Positions 23,959 to 32,762 of a stretch of 36,794 nt of DNA are shown piece by piece (within the stretch, counting starts at the first letter, position 1; each line of letters begins with the position of its first letter). The stretch covers positions 1-36,794 of the forward strand of contig JALHMY010000097.1 in assembly GCA_022843805.1 (NCBI GenBank), read 5' to 3'. A program made the translations under genes and the position numbers. This DNA is from Fuerstiella sp. (GTDB taxonomy: Bacteria > Planctomycetota > Planctomycetia > Planctomycetales > Planctomycetaceae). The notes under the pieces were generated by a model. The model made no database searches, was not told where the DNA came from, and saw only the letters and a program-made list of their open reading frames with translations.

Positions 23959-24673
23959 AGGCGAGCGGCAGTTGAAAACATATCAATCACCGCTGCAGAT
24001 GGGAGGGCGAAGCTCCTGCTGAGCCGATGATGGTTCGAACACGGGAGGGCGAAGCTCCTGCTGAGCCGAAGATGGTCCGAACACGGCTCATCGTACCACA
24101 CGTCTTTGTGACCGGAAAAGGTTCGACCTTTTGAGATGTTCATGAAAAGGGTCAGAAGGAGCAGTTGTGTTTTCGGCCCAACGGGCCATCCGTTTCCATA
24201 GCCTGGTCCATCGGACCAGGACCGGGAAACCACAGAGTTGCCAAAGGCCCAACGGGCCGGCCGTTTGATGCGTTTTTGTCGCTCCCAAAACGGCCGGCCC
24301 GTTGGGCCTGAATGATCATCAGGGGGCCGTTTTCCAGGGCCGCTGGCCCTGGCTATGAAAACGGCTGGCCCGTTGGGCCGGAATCGCATGGGCCGGTATC
24401 GCATGCTGTCGGATCCGGGGCGTGATCTGCAGCTCATTTTTTATCACTCAAAAGTGGTACGATAAGCCGAACACGGGAGGGCGAAGCTCCTGCTGAGCCG
24501 AGAAAAGCTCGGCTCGGCAGGAGCCTCGCCCTTCCGGGTAAAAGAAAAGCTCGGCGGGAGCCTCGCCCTCCCGGGTAAAAGAAAAGCTCGGCGGGAGCCT
24601 CGCCCTCCCGGTAAAAAGAAACGCTCGGCAGGAGCCTCGCCCTCCCGGGTAAATCCAATTTTGCCCCTCGCAT
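23959..24673. repeat. Family-A palindromic repeat array (host of a nested insertion)
   Basis: The array starts with AGGCGAGCGGCA (23959-23970) and ends with TGCCCCTCGCAT (24662-24673), its imperfect inverse (10 of 12). Between them lie units of GGGAGGGCGAAGCTCCTGCT-GAGCC at 24001, 24043 and 24475, then four reverse-orientation units GGCTCGGCAGGAGCCTCGCC (or CTCGGCGGGAGCC) at about 24511, 24549, 24586 and 24623, separated by GGGTAAAAGAAAA spacers. In protein frames it gives REGEAPAEP-like peptides. The 384-bp family-B element is inserted into it at 24085. Confidence 0.85.
24085..24468. mobile_element. Non-coding MITE-like element, family B, copy 2 (384 bp), with 6-bp target duplication
   Basis: The left end GGCTCATCGTACCAC and the right end in reverse GGCTTATCGTACCAC are inverted repeats with one mismatch in 15. 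GAACAC flanks both sides (24079-24084 and 24469-24474). Joining the flanks across one GAACAC gives gatggtcc-GAACAC-gggagggcg, which is the same as the uninterrupted unit at 24029-24051 (gatggttcGAACACgggagggcg), so the empty site is visible next door. The interior has GGCCCAACGGGCC-type palindromes and a GCCTGGTCCATCGGACCAGG hairpin; no gene is seen. Confidence 0.88.
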
Positions 24674-24846
24674 TAGCAGGGTCCACTATCCGAAATTCAA
24701 AGCCTGACAATGCAGTAGATTGAGTCGAGGGTCAGCCATCGGATAGACTGCCATTCGCTTCACAGCCCTTCCGAGACGTCTCGCTGAACCTGCCCCGCAT
24801 TAGCGCATCGTCGTTTTTTCCCTGAATCCCTGTTCAGACACCGTTT

Positions 24847-26118
24847 GTGAACCACAACTCCTTATTGCTCAGACTGGTCCTGCTGGTTTCGTTTGCCCAT
24901 GCGATGGTGCATTTGCTGGAGCAGTCGATCGCGAGTGTTGAGCAGATCGTGTCGTCAGAATTTGGGCTCACTCGGGCTCAGTCCGGCTGGCTGGGTGCTG
25001 CCTTTCGGCTGCCCTATGGTCTTGGAGCGGTGCTGGCAGGGCTGCTCGCCGACCGACTGGGAGGGCATCGCGTGCTTTCTCTTTATCTGGGAGGCGCATC
25101 GGTTGTTTGTCTGTCGATGCTCATCACGTCATCCGCTACGATCATCTATATCCAGCTGTTTGTGCTGGGATGTTTTGCCAGCATGTATCATCCGGCCGGG
25201 CTGGCTCTGCTGGCCAACAGCACCACTGTCTCGGAGCGAACTCGAGCTCTTGGCGTACACGGTGTCTTTGGATCGACAGGGATAGCGGCAGCTCCTTTTC
25301 TGGCAGGCATTACGTTGTCGGTGCCATCGGTCACATGGAAAGGTTACTACGGACTTTTGGGACTGATGAGTGCCATTCTGGCGGTGCTCGTGGCAACTCG
25401 GCTGCGTTCATCAAAGCCGCTCAGTCAGGGGAATGAACGAACGGCGGAGACCTCGGTGCCGAATTCTGCCGCCGGGGACGGAACATCTGCATCAGCGATC
25501 ATGGCAGTGCCCGCGATCCTCCGGCTGCAGCGAATTCCGTTTGCTGCCCTTGTATTGTCATCTGCAACATCCGGGATTGTGTATGGCGGCTTCCTGCATT
25601 TTCTGAAGCGATATCTGAGCGAGGTTCCTCAGCTGATGTCACTGTCATCAGGAAGTCTTGCCGGGCGCGACATTGCTGCCAGTTATTTTTCTGCCGTGGT
25701 TCTGATTTGTGGAGCGCTGAGTCAGTTTCTGACGGGGCGACTTGCGAAGCCCCGGTATCTGCCGCAGCTGCTCACCGTGGCATATGCGTCCAATGCGCCC
25801 TTTCTGATCTGGATGGCTTATGCAGAGGGGCTGGAGCGGCTGGTGGCGACATGTCTTCTTGCGTTCGCTCATTTTACCAATCAGCCTCTTTATAACAGTC
25901 TGTTACCGGAATACATTCCGCCTGGGAATCGCAGTACCTGGTTTGGGTTCAGCAATATGCTGGGGTTTGGTCTTGGAGCTGTCGGCCCGCCGCTCGTTGG
26001 AGCATTCACTGACTATCGACAGGCCTATTTGACGCTTGCGGCGATATCGCTGGTGGCCGCTGCATTTCCCGCAGTCATCTGGTTTGGAGGAAGCGGGACT
26101 CGGCAGCATGCGAATTGA
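24847..26118 (+). CDS. Major facilitator superfamily transporter
   Basis: A 423-residue, 12-helix membrane protein with the loop 2-3 MFS signature (GAVLAGLLADRLGGHRVL, about residues 59-76) and a long hydrophilic loop between helices 6 and 7 (about residues 185-225). Helix 1 contains HAMVHLLEQSI. The substrate cannot be read from the sequence, but the gene overlaps the enolase-superfamily gene by 11 bases and leads a run into lutABC, which points to an organic acid or small peptide. The frame opens with GTG 24847 (NHNSLLLRLV follows); no good ribosome-binding site is visible, and later in-frame starts would cut helix 1. Confidence 0.85.
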   Translation: MNHNSLLLRLVLLVSFAHAMVHLLEQSIASVEQIVSSEFGLTRAQSGWLGAAFRLPYGLGAVLAGLLADRLGGHRVLSLYLGGASVVCLSMLITSSATIIYIQLFVLGCFASMYHPAGLALLANSTTVSERTRALGVHGVFGSTGIAAAPFLAGITLSVPSVTWKGYYGLLGLMSAILAVLVATRLRSSKPLSQGNERTAETSVPNSAAGDGTSASAIMAVPAILRLQRIPFAALVLSSATSGIVYGGFLHFLKRYLSEVPQLMSLSSGSLAGRDIAASYFSAVVLICGALSQFLTGRLAKPRYLPQLLTVAYASNAPFLIWMAYAEGLERLVATCLLAFAHFTNQPLYNSLLPEYIPPGNRSTWFGFSNMLGFGLGAVGPPLVGAFTDYRQAYLTLAAISLVAAAFPAVIWFGGSGTRQHAN

Positions 26119-27313
26119 ACAGCTGACAGCGTGGCAGGTACCGATCGCGCTGAAGAAACCAGTCCGTCATGCATCTCATGAGCGGCATGAGAACGAGACG
26201 CTGATCATTCGCTGTCAGCTGGACGATGGCAGCGTTGGCTGGGGCGAGGGTCTGCCGAGGGTATATGTGACGGGAGAGTCGACGGCATCCGTCTGGCGTC
26301 ACCTGCAGAGCACCGACTTCAGCGTTCTGGCAGGGTACGATATCAGCGATCCGCTTCATGCGATTAAGGTCCTGGATGAATTTCGTCTGGCGGACGTCTT
26401 GCCGGATCCCGGGATCGCGGTAAGGGAGTGTTTTGGAAACTCGGTGCGATGTGCGCTGGATACGGCGATTCTGGATGCCTGTTGTCGCAGCTCGGGATGT
26501 ACCGTCAGCGAAGTCCTTGCCAGGGTACCGGGATGTTCCGGCGTCATCCAGCCCAGAGACGAAGTGTTTTACAGCGGCGCAATTACATCGATGACCGCTC
26601 GTAAGCAGCGGATTTCTGCATGGAAAATGCGGTTGTTTGGTTTCCATCAGGTCAAAGTCAAGGTCGGTGCTGGCGGAATTGACGACGCCGAATGTCTGCA
26701 TCGGGTGCGTCGGATTGTCGGGCCGGGTGTTGATTTGCGTCTGGACGCGAATGAGGCATGGCGGTGTGAGGACGTGCTGACGCGGATGGACGATTTGATC
26801 ATGTATGGACCTACCTGTCTGGAGCAGCCCGTGCGACATGCGGATGTTGCAGGTCTGGCGGAGGTGCGATCCCGATTAGCGGTTCCGATCATGCTGGATG
26901 AGTCACTTTGCTGCGCTGAGGATGCGGAGCGGGCGGTCAAAGGCGGCTGGTGTGACTATTTCAATATTCGCCTGTCAAAATGTGGTGGATTAATACGTTC
27001 ATTGAGGCTGGCCGTTTTTGCAAAAGAGCATGGCATCGGCATTCAGCTTGGTTGTCAGGTTGGAGAAACCGGAATTCTTTCTGCCGCCGGACGACATTTT
27101 GCATGTACCGTGAATGGGATTCGGTACCTTGAGGGCAGCTATGATCGATTTCTGGTACGTGAGACTTTGATCCGGGAAAACCTGACAATTCGTCGGCGAG
27201 GGCGGGGACGACGATTGAAGAAGCCCGGCCTTGGAATCACAGTGAATGAAAAACGCGTTCGCAGGCTGGCGGTGCGTACTCTACAATTGTTCCCGGCAAA
27301 CAAATCTGGCTGA
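26108..27313 (+). CDS. Enolase-superfamily (mandelate racemase/muconate-lactonising type) enzyme
   Basis: A 401-residue protein from ATG 26108, overlapping the MFS stop. The C-terminal barrel carries the superfamily residues in order: Lys pair in VKVKVG (about 182-184), metal ligands Asp in LDANEAW (about 213), Glu in EQPV (about 239), Asp in LDESL (about 264), and the second catalytic Lys in RLSKCGG (about 291). The N-terminal lid has GWGEGLPRVYVTGE. The KxK / late Lys pattern is that of the muconate-lactonising/dipeptide-epimerase subgroup (racemisation, epimerisation, cycloisomerisation or syn-dehydration). A basic tail (RRRGRGRRLKK) near residue 360 is unusual. Neighbouring lutABC suggests an acid substrate. 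Confidence 0.82.
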   Translation: MRIEQLTAWQVPIALKKPVRHASHERHENETLIIRCQLDDGSVGWGEGLPRVYVTGESTASVWRHLQSTDFSVLAGYDISDPLHAIKVLDEFRLADVLPDPGIAVRECFGNSVRCALDTAILDACCRSSGCTVSEVLARVPGCSGVIQPRDEVFYSGAITSMTARKQRISAWKMRLFGFHQVKVKVGAGGIDDAECLHRVRRIVGPGVDLRLDANEAWRCEDVLTRMDDLIMYGPTCLEQPVRHADVAGLAEVRSRLAVPIMLDESLCCAEDAERAVKGGWCDYFNIRLSKCGGLIRSLRLAVFAKEHGIGIQLGCQVGETGILSAAGRHFACTVNGIRYLEGSYDRFLVRETLIRENLTIRRRGRGRRLKKPGLGITVNEKRVRRLAVRTLQLFPANKSG

Positions 27314-27378
27314 AACCAGACGGAATGAAAATTGGGCGGGGCACCTCCGCATTTCTCCGCATGAAGAGATCGTTATCT

Positions 27379-28125
27379 ATGAAGGTTGCGTTGTTCGTAC
27401 CGTGTTATGTCGATCAGTTTTATCCGCAGGTCGGCATGTCGACGGTGGCGGTACTTGAACATTTTGGAGTTCAGGTGGAATTTCCGGAGGCTCAGACATG
27501 TTGTGGGCAGCCGATGGCCAACAGTGGCTGTATGCCGGAAGCCCGGCCGCTGGCGCACAAGTTTATCGACGTTTTCGATGGTTACGACTATGTGGTGGCG
27601 CCGTCAGGCAGTTGTGTTTCCATGGTTCGTCATCATTATGAAGAGTTCTTTGAGCACGGCGATGTTCGGTCAGCGCGGGTTCGGCGGAATACGATGGAGC
27701 TCAGTGAGTTTCTGACAAAAGTGCTGGGGGTTAAGACGATCTTCGGTTCGTTTCCGCACCGGGTTGGAATTCATCAGAGCTGTCATGGGCTGCGTGAACT
27801 GCGGTTATCATCGTCATCAGAAGTGATGACTGGACGAGATGACCTGTTGAAGGATCTGCTGAGCCAGCTTGAGGGTATCAGTTTTTCCAAACTGTCACGC
27901 AATGATGAATGCTGTGGATTTGGAGGCACGTTTGCTGTGGCTGAGGAGGCGGTGTCCTGCATGATGGGCGACGATCGCATTGCCGACCATAAGGCCGCGG
28001 GAACCACGGTACTGACTGCCGGTGACATGTCGTGCCTGATGCATCTGGATGGGCTGATTCGGCGTCAGAAACTGAATATTCGTGTGATGCATTTTGCGGA
28101 AATCCTGAGTGAAGCGATTTGCTGA
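27379..28125 (+). CDS. lutA: L-lactate utilisation protein LutA (Fe-S oxidoreductase, CCG domain)
   Basis: A 248-residue protein from ATG 27379 (MKVALFVPCYVDQFYP, the normal start of this family); in-frame ATGs at 27325 and 27361 add residues unlike homologues. It has two cysteine-rich CCG motifs: QTCCGQPMANSG near residues 39-50 and DECCGFGGTFAV near 175-187, which bind an unusual Fe-S cluster in this family, plus HQSCHGLRELR near 135. In lutABC the three proteins together oxidise L-lactate to pyruvate. It lies 65 bases after the enolase gene and 83 before lutB, same strand. Confidence 0.9.
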   Translation: MKVALFVPCYVDQFYPQVGMSTVAVLEHFGVQVEFPEAQTCCGQPMANSGCMPEARPLAHKFIDVFDGYDYVVAPSGSCVSMVRHHYEEFFEHGDVRSARVRRNTMELSEFLTKVLGVKTIFGSFPHRVGIHQSCHGLRELRLSSSSEVMTGRDDLLKDLLSQLEGISFSKLSRNDECCGFGGTFAVAEEAVSCMMGDDRIADHKAAGTTVLTAGDMSCLMHLDGLIRRQKLNIRVMHFAEILSEAIC

Positions 28126-28208
28126 CTGCCGACTGATTTTTCCGGATTTCCGTATCCTGGTTTGTCTTAATCGATATCTTCCGATTTGTGTTATTGAGTT
28201 TCGTCACT

Positions 28209-29660
28209 ATGTCTCATCCAGCACTCGCCCAGCAATTTACATCGGATCGAACTCGTGCCGAGTGGCACGATCGTTCACTTTGGTTTGTGCGTGAGAAGCG
28301 AGACCGCATGGCTCACGGAGTTCCTGAGTGGGAACTTCTGCGGGAGCACGCGTCGGCTATTAAGCTGCACACCATGTCGCAGTTGCCGCATTATCTGGAG
28401 CAGTTTGAAAAGAACGCTGCGGCACGCGGGATAATTGTTCACTGGGCGGAGACGGCGGACGACCACAATCGAATTGTTTACGAGATTCTTCAGCGACACG
28501 GCGTTCGTCGAGTGGTGAAGAGTAAGTCGATGCTGACTGAAGAATGTCACCTGAACCCGTTTCTGGAGAAACGCGGGATGGAAGTGGTGGACACGGACCT
28601 GGGAGAGCGCATCGTGCAGCTGCGTCAGGAGGCTCCCAGTCATATTGTGCTGCCTGCCATTCATATTCGAAAAGAAGAAGTTGGCGAATGTTTTCATGAA
28701 CATCTGGGAACGGAGAAAGGCGCGTCGGACCCGAATTATCTGACCGAAGCGGCTCGAAATCATCTGCGGGAGCGATTTTGTAAGGCAGATGCCGGCATTA
28801 CCGGCGTGAATTTTGCGATTGCCGAAACGGGGGGATTCGTCGTCTGCACCAACGAAGGAAATGCGGACCTTGGGGTATCGCTGCCGAAGCTGCATATCGC
28901 CTGTATGGGAATTGAAAAGCTGCTGCCTCGCGCGTCGGATCTGGCTGTGTTTTTGAGATTGCTGGCGCGATCAGCCACGGGGCAGCCGATCACGACCTAT
29001 TCGTCACATTTTCATGGGCCGCGGGAGGGATGTGAACTGCACGTTGTGCTCGTCGACAATGGCCGCAGCAGCATCCTTCAAAGTCCGGATTTTCGCCGAA
29101 GCCTGAACTGTATTCGGTGTGGAGCGTGCATGAATACGTGTCCTGTTTATCGTCGCAGCGGCGGGCACAGCTATGAGACGACAGTGCCGGGACCGATTGG
29201 GTCCATTCTGGCGCCGGTTAGAGAACCGGAAAAGCACAGTTCACTGCCATTTGCCTGCACGCTGTGCGGTTCGTGCACTGATGTGTGTCCGGTGAAAATT
29301 GACCTTCATCATCAGTTGCTGGCGATGAGAGGGCACATTGACGCGAAGCATTTGCTGCCAGTGTCAAAGAAGCTTTCGATGAAACTTGTCTCTGCTGTTC
29401 TGTCGCGGACGTGGCTGTATAACACCATGGGCTGGCTGGCACGAGTTTCCCTGAAGTGGGCTCCGCGATTTGCGGTTTATAATCCACTGAACGGATGGGG
29501 GCGGCAGCGAGAACTTCCGATTCCGCCGTCAGCCACATTCCGTCAAATGTTTGCTCAGCGGCGGGCTGGCAGAAAGTCAGCGGAGTCTGGCGCGGCTGCC
29601 CCGGTAGCACGAGAAGGCTCGAAATCGCGAGAAGGCTCTCAGACGGGAGGGCAGGCATGA
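28209..29660 (+). CDS. lutB: L-lactate utilisation protein LutB (4Fe-4S ferredoxin-type)
   Basis: A 483-residue protein from ATG 28209 (TTG at 28188 is also in frame). The N-terminal LUD domain contains GITGVNFAIAETGGFVVCTNEG near residues 195-216. Two 4Fe-4S motifs, CIRCGACMNTCP (from about 300) and CTLCGSCTDVCP (from about 350), identify LutB. A C-terminal domain includes NPLNGWGRQRELP. The final 20-30 residues are a low-complexity Ala/Gly/Ser tail with a duplicated GAGAAGGCTC DNA motif (about 29608-29640) not typical of the family. The stop overlaps lutC by 4 bases. Confidence 0.93.
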   Translation: MSHPALAQQFTSDRTRAEWHDRSLWFVREKRDRMAHGVPEWELLREHASAIKLHTMSQLPHYLEQFEKNAAARGIIVHWAETADDHNRIVYEILQRHGVRRVVKSKSMLTEECHLNPFLEKRGMEVVDTDLGERIVQLRQEAPSHIVLPAIHIRKEEVGECFHEHLGTEKGASDPNYLTEAARNHLRERFCKADAGITGVNFAIAETGGFVVCTNEGNADLGVSLPKLHIACMGIEKLLPRASDLAVFLRLLARSATGQPITTYSSHFHGPREGCELHVVLVDNGRSSILQSPDFRRSLNCIRCGACMNTCPVYRRSGGHSYETTVPGPIGSILAPVREPEKHSSLPFACTLCGSCTDVCPVKIDLHHQLLAMRGHIDAKHLLPVSKKLSMKLVSAVLSRTWLYNTMGWLARVSLKWAPRFAVYNPLNGWGRQRELPIPPSATFRQMFAQRRAGRKSAESGAAAPVAREGSKSREGSQTGGQA

Positions 29661-30271
29661 GTAATTCTGCTCGGAATGCTATTCTGGCCAAACTCCGTGT
29701 TGCCCTGCCGGAATCGTCAGCCCTTCCACAATTACCCGCTGAGGGGCCATGGCAGAAATTTGAAGACCCGGTCAGGCGGTTCCAGGAGGTGCTGGAAGGC
29801 GTCGGTGGGAAACTTGTGCGAGTGGCAACGGTCAGGGAGGCTGGTGAGTATCTGGAGTCGGACGATCGCTGGGTCAAAGCGACGGTGCGATGGTCAGCAG
29901 TGGAGGGGCTTGGACAGTCCACGATCGACATGAATGCTATTCCGGATCCGCATGAGCTGGAGAATGTCGACTTTGCGGTATTGCGAGGTGGTCTGGGAGT
30001 GGCAGAGAACGCGGCGGTGTGGGTCACTGATGAAGGCTTAAGACATCGGGTTTTATTTTTTATTCCTCAGCATCTGGCACTCGCCATTCCCGCTCGTCGT
30101 ATCGTGCACAATATGCATGAAGCGTATGCAGCGGTGCAGGTGTCCCGGCAGGCTTTTTCCTGTTTTATTTCGGGACCATCAAAAACGGCAGACATTGAAC
30201 AATCGCTGGTGATTGGGGCTCATGGAGCCAGATCACTGATTGTTTTTTTGGTTGAGGAATGGGAGCATTGA
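29657..30271 (+). CDS. lutC: L-lactate utilisation protein LutC (LUD domain)
   Basis: A 204-residue LUD-domain protein from ATG 29657, which overlaps lutB by ATGA. Family residues: VAENAAVWVTDEG near 113-125, HLALAIPARRIVHNMHEAY near 140-160, and ISGPSKTADIEQSLVIGAHG near 173-192, the conserved C-terminal block. LutC is the third, small subunit-like protein of lactate utilisation. The coupling with lutB implies equal expression. A 7-bp inverted repeat (TGAGAAT/ATTCTCA) just at the stop lacks a T-tract and is at best a weak terminator. Confidence 0.92.
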   Translation: MSNSARNAILAKLRVALPESSALPQLPAEGPWQKFEDPVRRFQEVLEGVGGKLVRVATVREAGEYLESDDRWVKATVRWSAVEGLGQSTIDMNAIPDPHELENVDFAVLRGGLGVAENAAVWVTDEGLRHRVLFFIPQHLALAIPARRIVHNMHEAYAAVQVSRQAFSCFISGPSKTADIEQSLVIGAHGARSLIVFLVEEWEH

Positions 30272-30451
30272 GAATCGGCTGGAATTCTCAGCGATCAGAC
30301 AACCGCGCGAAAATATTCCCAAAAAGAAGGTTGAGCAGCTTGTGTAAAGGGGGCGTTTTTGGTGAACTTTTGGCCTCGCAGCGACATTTAACGTTGTGCC
30401 TGAGCTAAGTTTGTGTCATCAGCTTTCCCTGCTCGAACGGCCTTGAAGTTC

Positions 30452-30479
30452 TTGACCGAACGCGTTAGCCGGATAGAAT
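30452..30479 (+). promoter_or_regulatory. Candidate sigma-70 promoter upstream of dnaG-rpoD
   Basis: TTGACC (30452-30457) and TAGAAT (30474-30479) are separated by 16 bases, a good match to the -35/-10 consensus. It lies 265 bases before the dnaG start within the 30272-30743 gap, which otherwise shows no gene. Only the sequence match supports it. Confidence 0.5.
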
Positions 30480-30731
30480 TGCCCGACGCCAGACAAGGGA
30501 TTCAGGACGTAATCTCCCGGGCGTGTTGAGCGGCTGGGAGCCATCGCATCAGAGCTTCGTTCATGGAGAGTGACGAGGGCGAATTCGAAGGATTCGGACC
30601 GGAATTGTCGTCAGCCCTGGTTTTCAGTGGTTGAGCGTGAGTGCTCCTGCTGTTTTCTGATAGCTGTTTTCCTGATAGGAGTGAGCGAGCAATTTGTGAT
30701 TGCCTTCATGGTGATCACAATGAAGTTCGTT

Positions 30732-30737
30732 AAGGAG
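30732..30737 (+). promoter_or_regulatory. Ribosome-binding site that decides the dnaG start
   Basis: AAGGAG lies 6 bases before GTG 30744, the best-placed site in the open frame. In-frame ATGs at 30708 and 30720 have nothing comparable. Confidence 0.7.
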
Positions 30738-30743
30738 TTGTCT

Positions 30744-32741
30744 GTGTCGCAGGGGTTCGGAGAGGACTTCAAGGAGCTCGTGCGTTCTTCAACCAGTCTT
30801 GCGGATCTGGTATCTGAAACGGTTGCGCTAAAGCCGCAGCGTGGCGGGTCGGATTTTGTAGGTCTGTGCCCGTTTCATGATGATCGGAATCCGTCGCTGC
30901 ATGTGTATCCGGACAGGCAGTCATATCGATGCTGGGTATGTGATGCGGGAGGAGATTGTTTTCGCTGGGTGATGGAAATTGAGAAGGTGAGCTTTCCGGA
31001 GGCCATTGAGTCATTAGCGCGAAGAGCAGGCCTGGAGGTTCCCAAACGAGGACGTTCGTTCACAGACCCGGAAACGGAGCAGCGAAAGTCGGATAGTTAC
31101 GCGGTGCTTGACTGGGCTGCCAGTCTGATGCAGCAGGCTCTGCGAATTGGCAGTCAGGGAGCGAATGCCCGGAGTTATGTGGAAAAGCGAAAGTTGACGG
31201 AAGAGACGGTTCGGGCCTTTCGGGTGGGATACCATCCGGAGGACTGGAACTGGTTTTTAGAGAAGGCAAGAGGAAAGTTTGATGTCCGTCAGTTGCTGGC
31301 GGCGGGATTAGTGGGAGAGCGTCCTTCCGGTCAGGGCTACTATGACAATCTTGTAGGTCGTCTGGTGTTTCCGATTCTTGACGAACGGGGACGCGTTGTT
31401 GCTTTTGGAGGACGAGTGTTGCCCGGAGGCAACATAGAGAGCGACAATAAATACTGGAACAGTCGGGAAAGCGGCATCTTTCACAAAAGCCGCATGCTAT
31501 ATGCCTTTGATCGTTCGCGGGAGGGAATTCGAAAGAGTCGAACCGCGATTGTTGTGGAAGGATACATGGATTGCATCGCCTGCCACCAGGCTGGCGTGCA
31601 GAATGTTGTTGCGACTCTGGGAACGGCATTAACTGAGGAGCATGTTCGTTTTCTGCGTCGTTTTGCAGATCGTGTAGTTTTGACATTTGACGGGGATGAC
31701 GCGGGCCAGAAGGCAGCGGAACGCTCTATTTCCCGCTTTTTGGCTCAGGATCTGGATCTGAGAATTTTGACATTGCCGGAGGGACTTGATCCGGCAGATT
31801 ACCTGGAACGGCAGAGTGCCGAGAGTTTTTCGAGTTTGATTCAGACGGCAGTTGAGGCGTGGGAATACAAATTGCAGACGGTTGTTCGCAGATACGGCAT
31901 GGAGTCGATCAGCGGACGGCAGCAGATACTGAATCAGATGCTTGAGTTTCTGGCGGCAGCACCTGGAATGCAGGGTTCTGTCAGGGAAGACCTGATTTTG
32001 CGGACGGTTTGTCAGCGAATTCAGCTGGATGAACGGACGGCAAGGAAGCAGTTGAAAGAATTGCGAGAGAAGGGAGCATCGCAACGGTTGAGTCGGCGGG
32101 ATGCCGAAGGGCCTCGTCAGGATGCGGGGTTCGTCCCCATGGAGGCAGATGGTCAATACGTTTCGGCAGTTTCAGCCGATCAAGAGCACACGAGGCTGGA
32201 CTTTTATGATCAGCCGATGGTGACTCAGGCTCGGGCACTTGAACTGGCGGAGCGTGAAATCCTGGAAATTATCCTGACTTGTCCCGAGTTTATCGACTTT
32301 ATTCGTCACCACATTGGTCCGGATGATTTTGAGAACTCCCGACACAGAAGACTCCTGGAATTGTGTATCGATGTTAGAAAGGAAGACGGAGATCTTCCTG
32401 AGTTAACGCGACTGGTTATTGCGGCGAATTCTGACTCAGAACTTCTGAGCCTGATCAACGCGGTGGTGGACTCGTCGGAGCAGAAAGGGATCTTCAGGCT
32501 CATGAACGAGCAGACGCTCGCTTCTGAGCACGATGGAATTGACTCAGTCCCGCTGTATTTGCAGCGAGTCCTGGGTCCTTTGCTGGAACGCAGAGAAAAA
32601 CTGCGAAACCTTTTATCGAAACAACGAATGGCTCAGACCGAAGCGTCAACGAGCGAACTGAACAGCGATCAAAAGGATGTCCTCCGCCAGCTCTATAGTT
32701 TTCGTTTAAATCAAATGGGTCGACGTATTCGTCTGAAGTGA
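30744..32741 (+). CDS. dnaG: DNA primase DnaG
   Basis: A 665-residue primase from GTG 30744, chosen by the AAGGAG site. The N-terminal zinc domain is CPFHDDRNPSLHV (C42, H45) with CWVCDAGG (about C63, C66), a CHCC ligand set. The toprim catalytic core has VVEGYMDCIA (Glu near 271) and TFDGDDAGQKA (Asp pair near 316-318), which bind Mg2+ for primer synthesis at replication forks. A C-terminal helicase-binding-type region follows (LELAEREILEIILTCPEF near 500). An in-frame upstream extension to 30570 contains hydrophobic and Cys-rich residues unlike any primase and is probably leader. rpoD follows after 21 bases. Confidence 0.95.
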   Translation: MSQGFGEDFKELVRSSTSLADLVSETVALKPQRGGSDFVGLCPFHDDRNPSLHVYPDRQSYRCWVCDAGGDCFRWVMEIEKVSFPEAIESLARRAGLEVPKRGRSFTDPETEQRKSDSYAVLDWAASLMQQALRIGSQGANARSYVEKRKLTEETVRAFRVGYHPEDWNWFLEKARGKFDVRQLLAAGLVGERPSGQGYYDNLVGRLVFPILDERGRVVAFGGRVLPGGNIESDNKYWNSRESGIFHKSRMLYAFDRSREGIRKSRTAIVVEGYMDCIACHQAGVQNVVATLGTALTEEHVRFLRRFADRVVLTFDGDDAGQKAAERSISRFLAQDLDLRILTLPEGLDPADYLERQSAESFSSLIQTAVEAWEYKLQTVVRRYGMESISGRQQILNQMLEFLAAAPGMQGSVREDLILRTVCQRIQLDERTARKQLKELREKGASQRLSRRDAEGPRQDAGFVPMEADGQYVSAVSADQEHTRLDFYDQPMVTQARALELAEREILEIILTCPEFIDFIRHHIGPDDFENSRHRRLLELCIDVRKEDGDLPELTRLVIAANSDSELLSLINAVVDSSEQKGIFRLMNEQTLASEHDGIDSVPLYLQRVLGPLLERREKLRNLLSKQRMAQTEASTSELNSDQKDVLRQLYSFRLNQMGRRIRLK

Positions 32742-32762
32742 AATACTCAGGAGCTATTGCTC

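Noticed and set aside
23959..24673. CRISPR array
   Set aside because: Units are palindromic, in both orientations, with near-identical 10-14 base spacers; CRISPR spacers are unique and about 30 bases, and no cas gene is present.
24434..24710. Open frames translating as REGEAPAE- and PGGRGSRRA-like peptide repeats
   Set aside because: They are translations of the palindromic DNA repeat array, not proteins.
26075..26839. Open frame antisense to the enolase-superfamily gene (254 codons)
   Set aside because: The enolase motifs are on the plus strand; the antisense product is Arg/Thr/His-rich without domains.
30269..30290. Terminator after lutC
   Set aside because: The 7-bp inverted repeat overlaps the stop codon and is not followed by a run of T.
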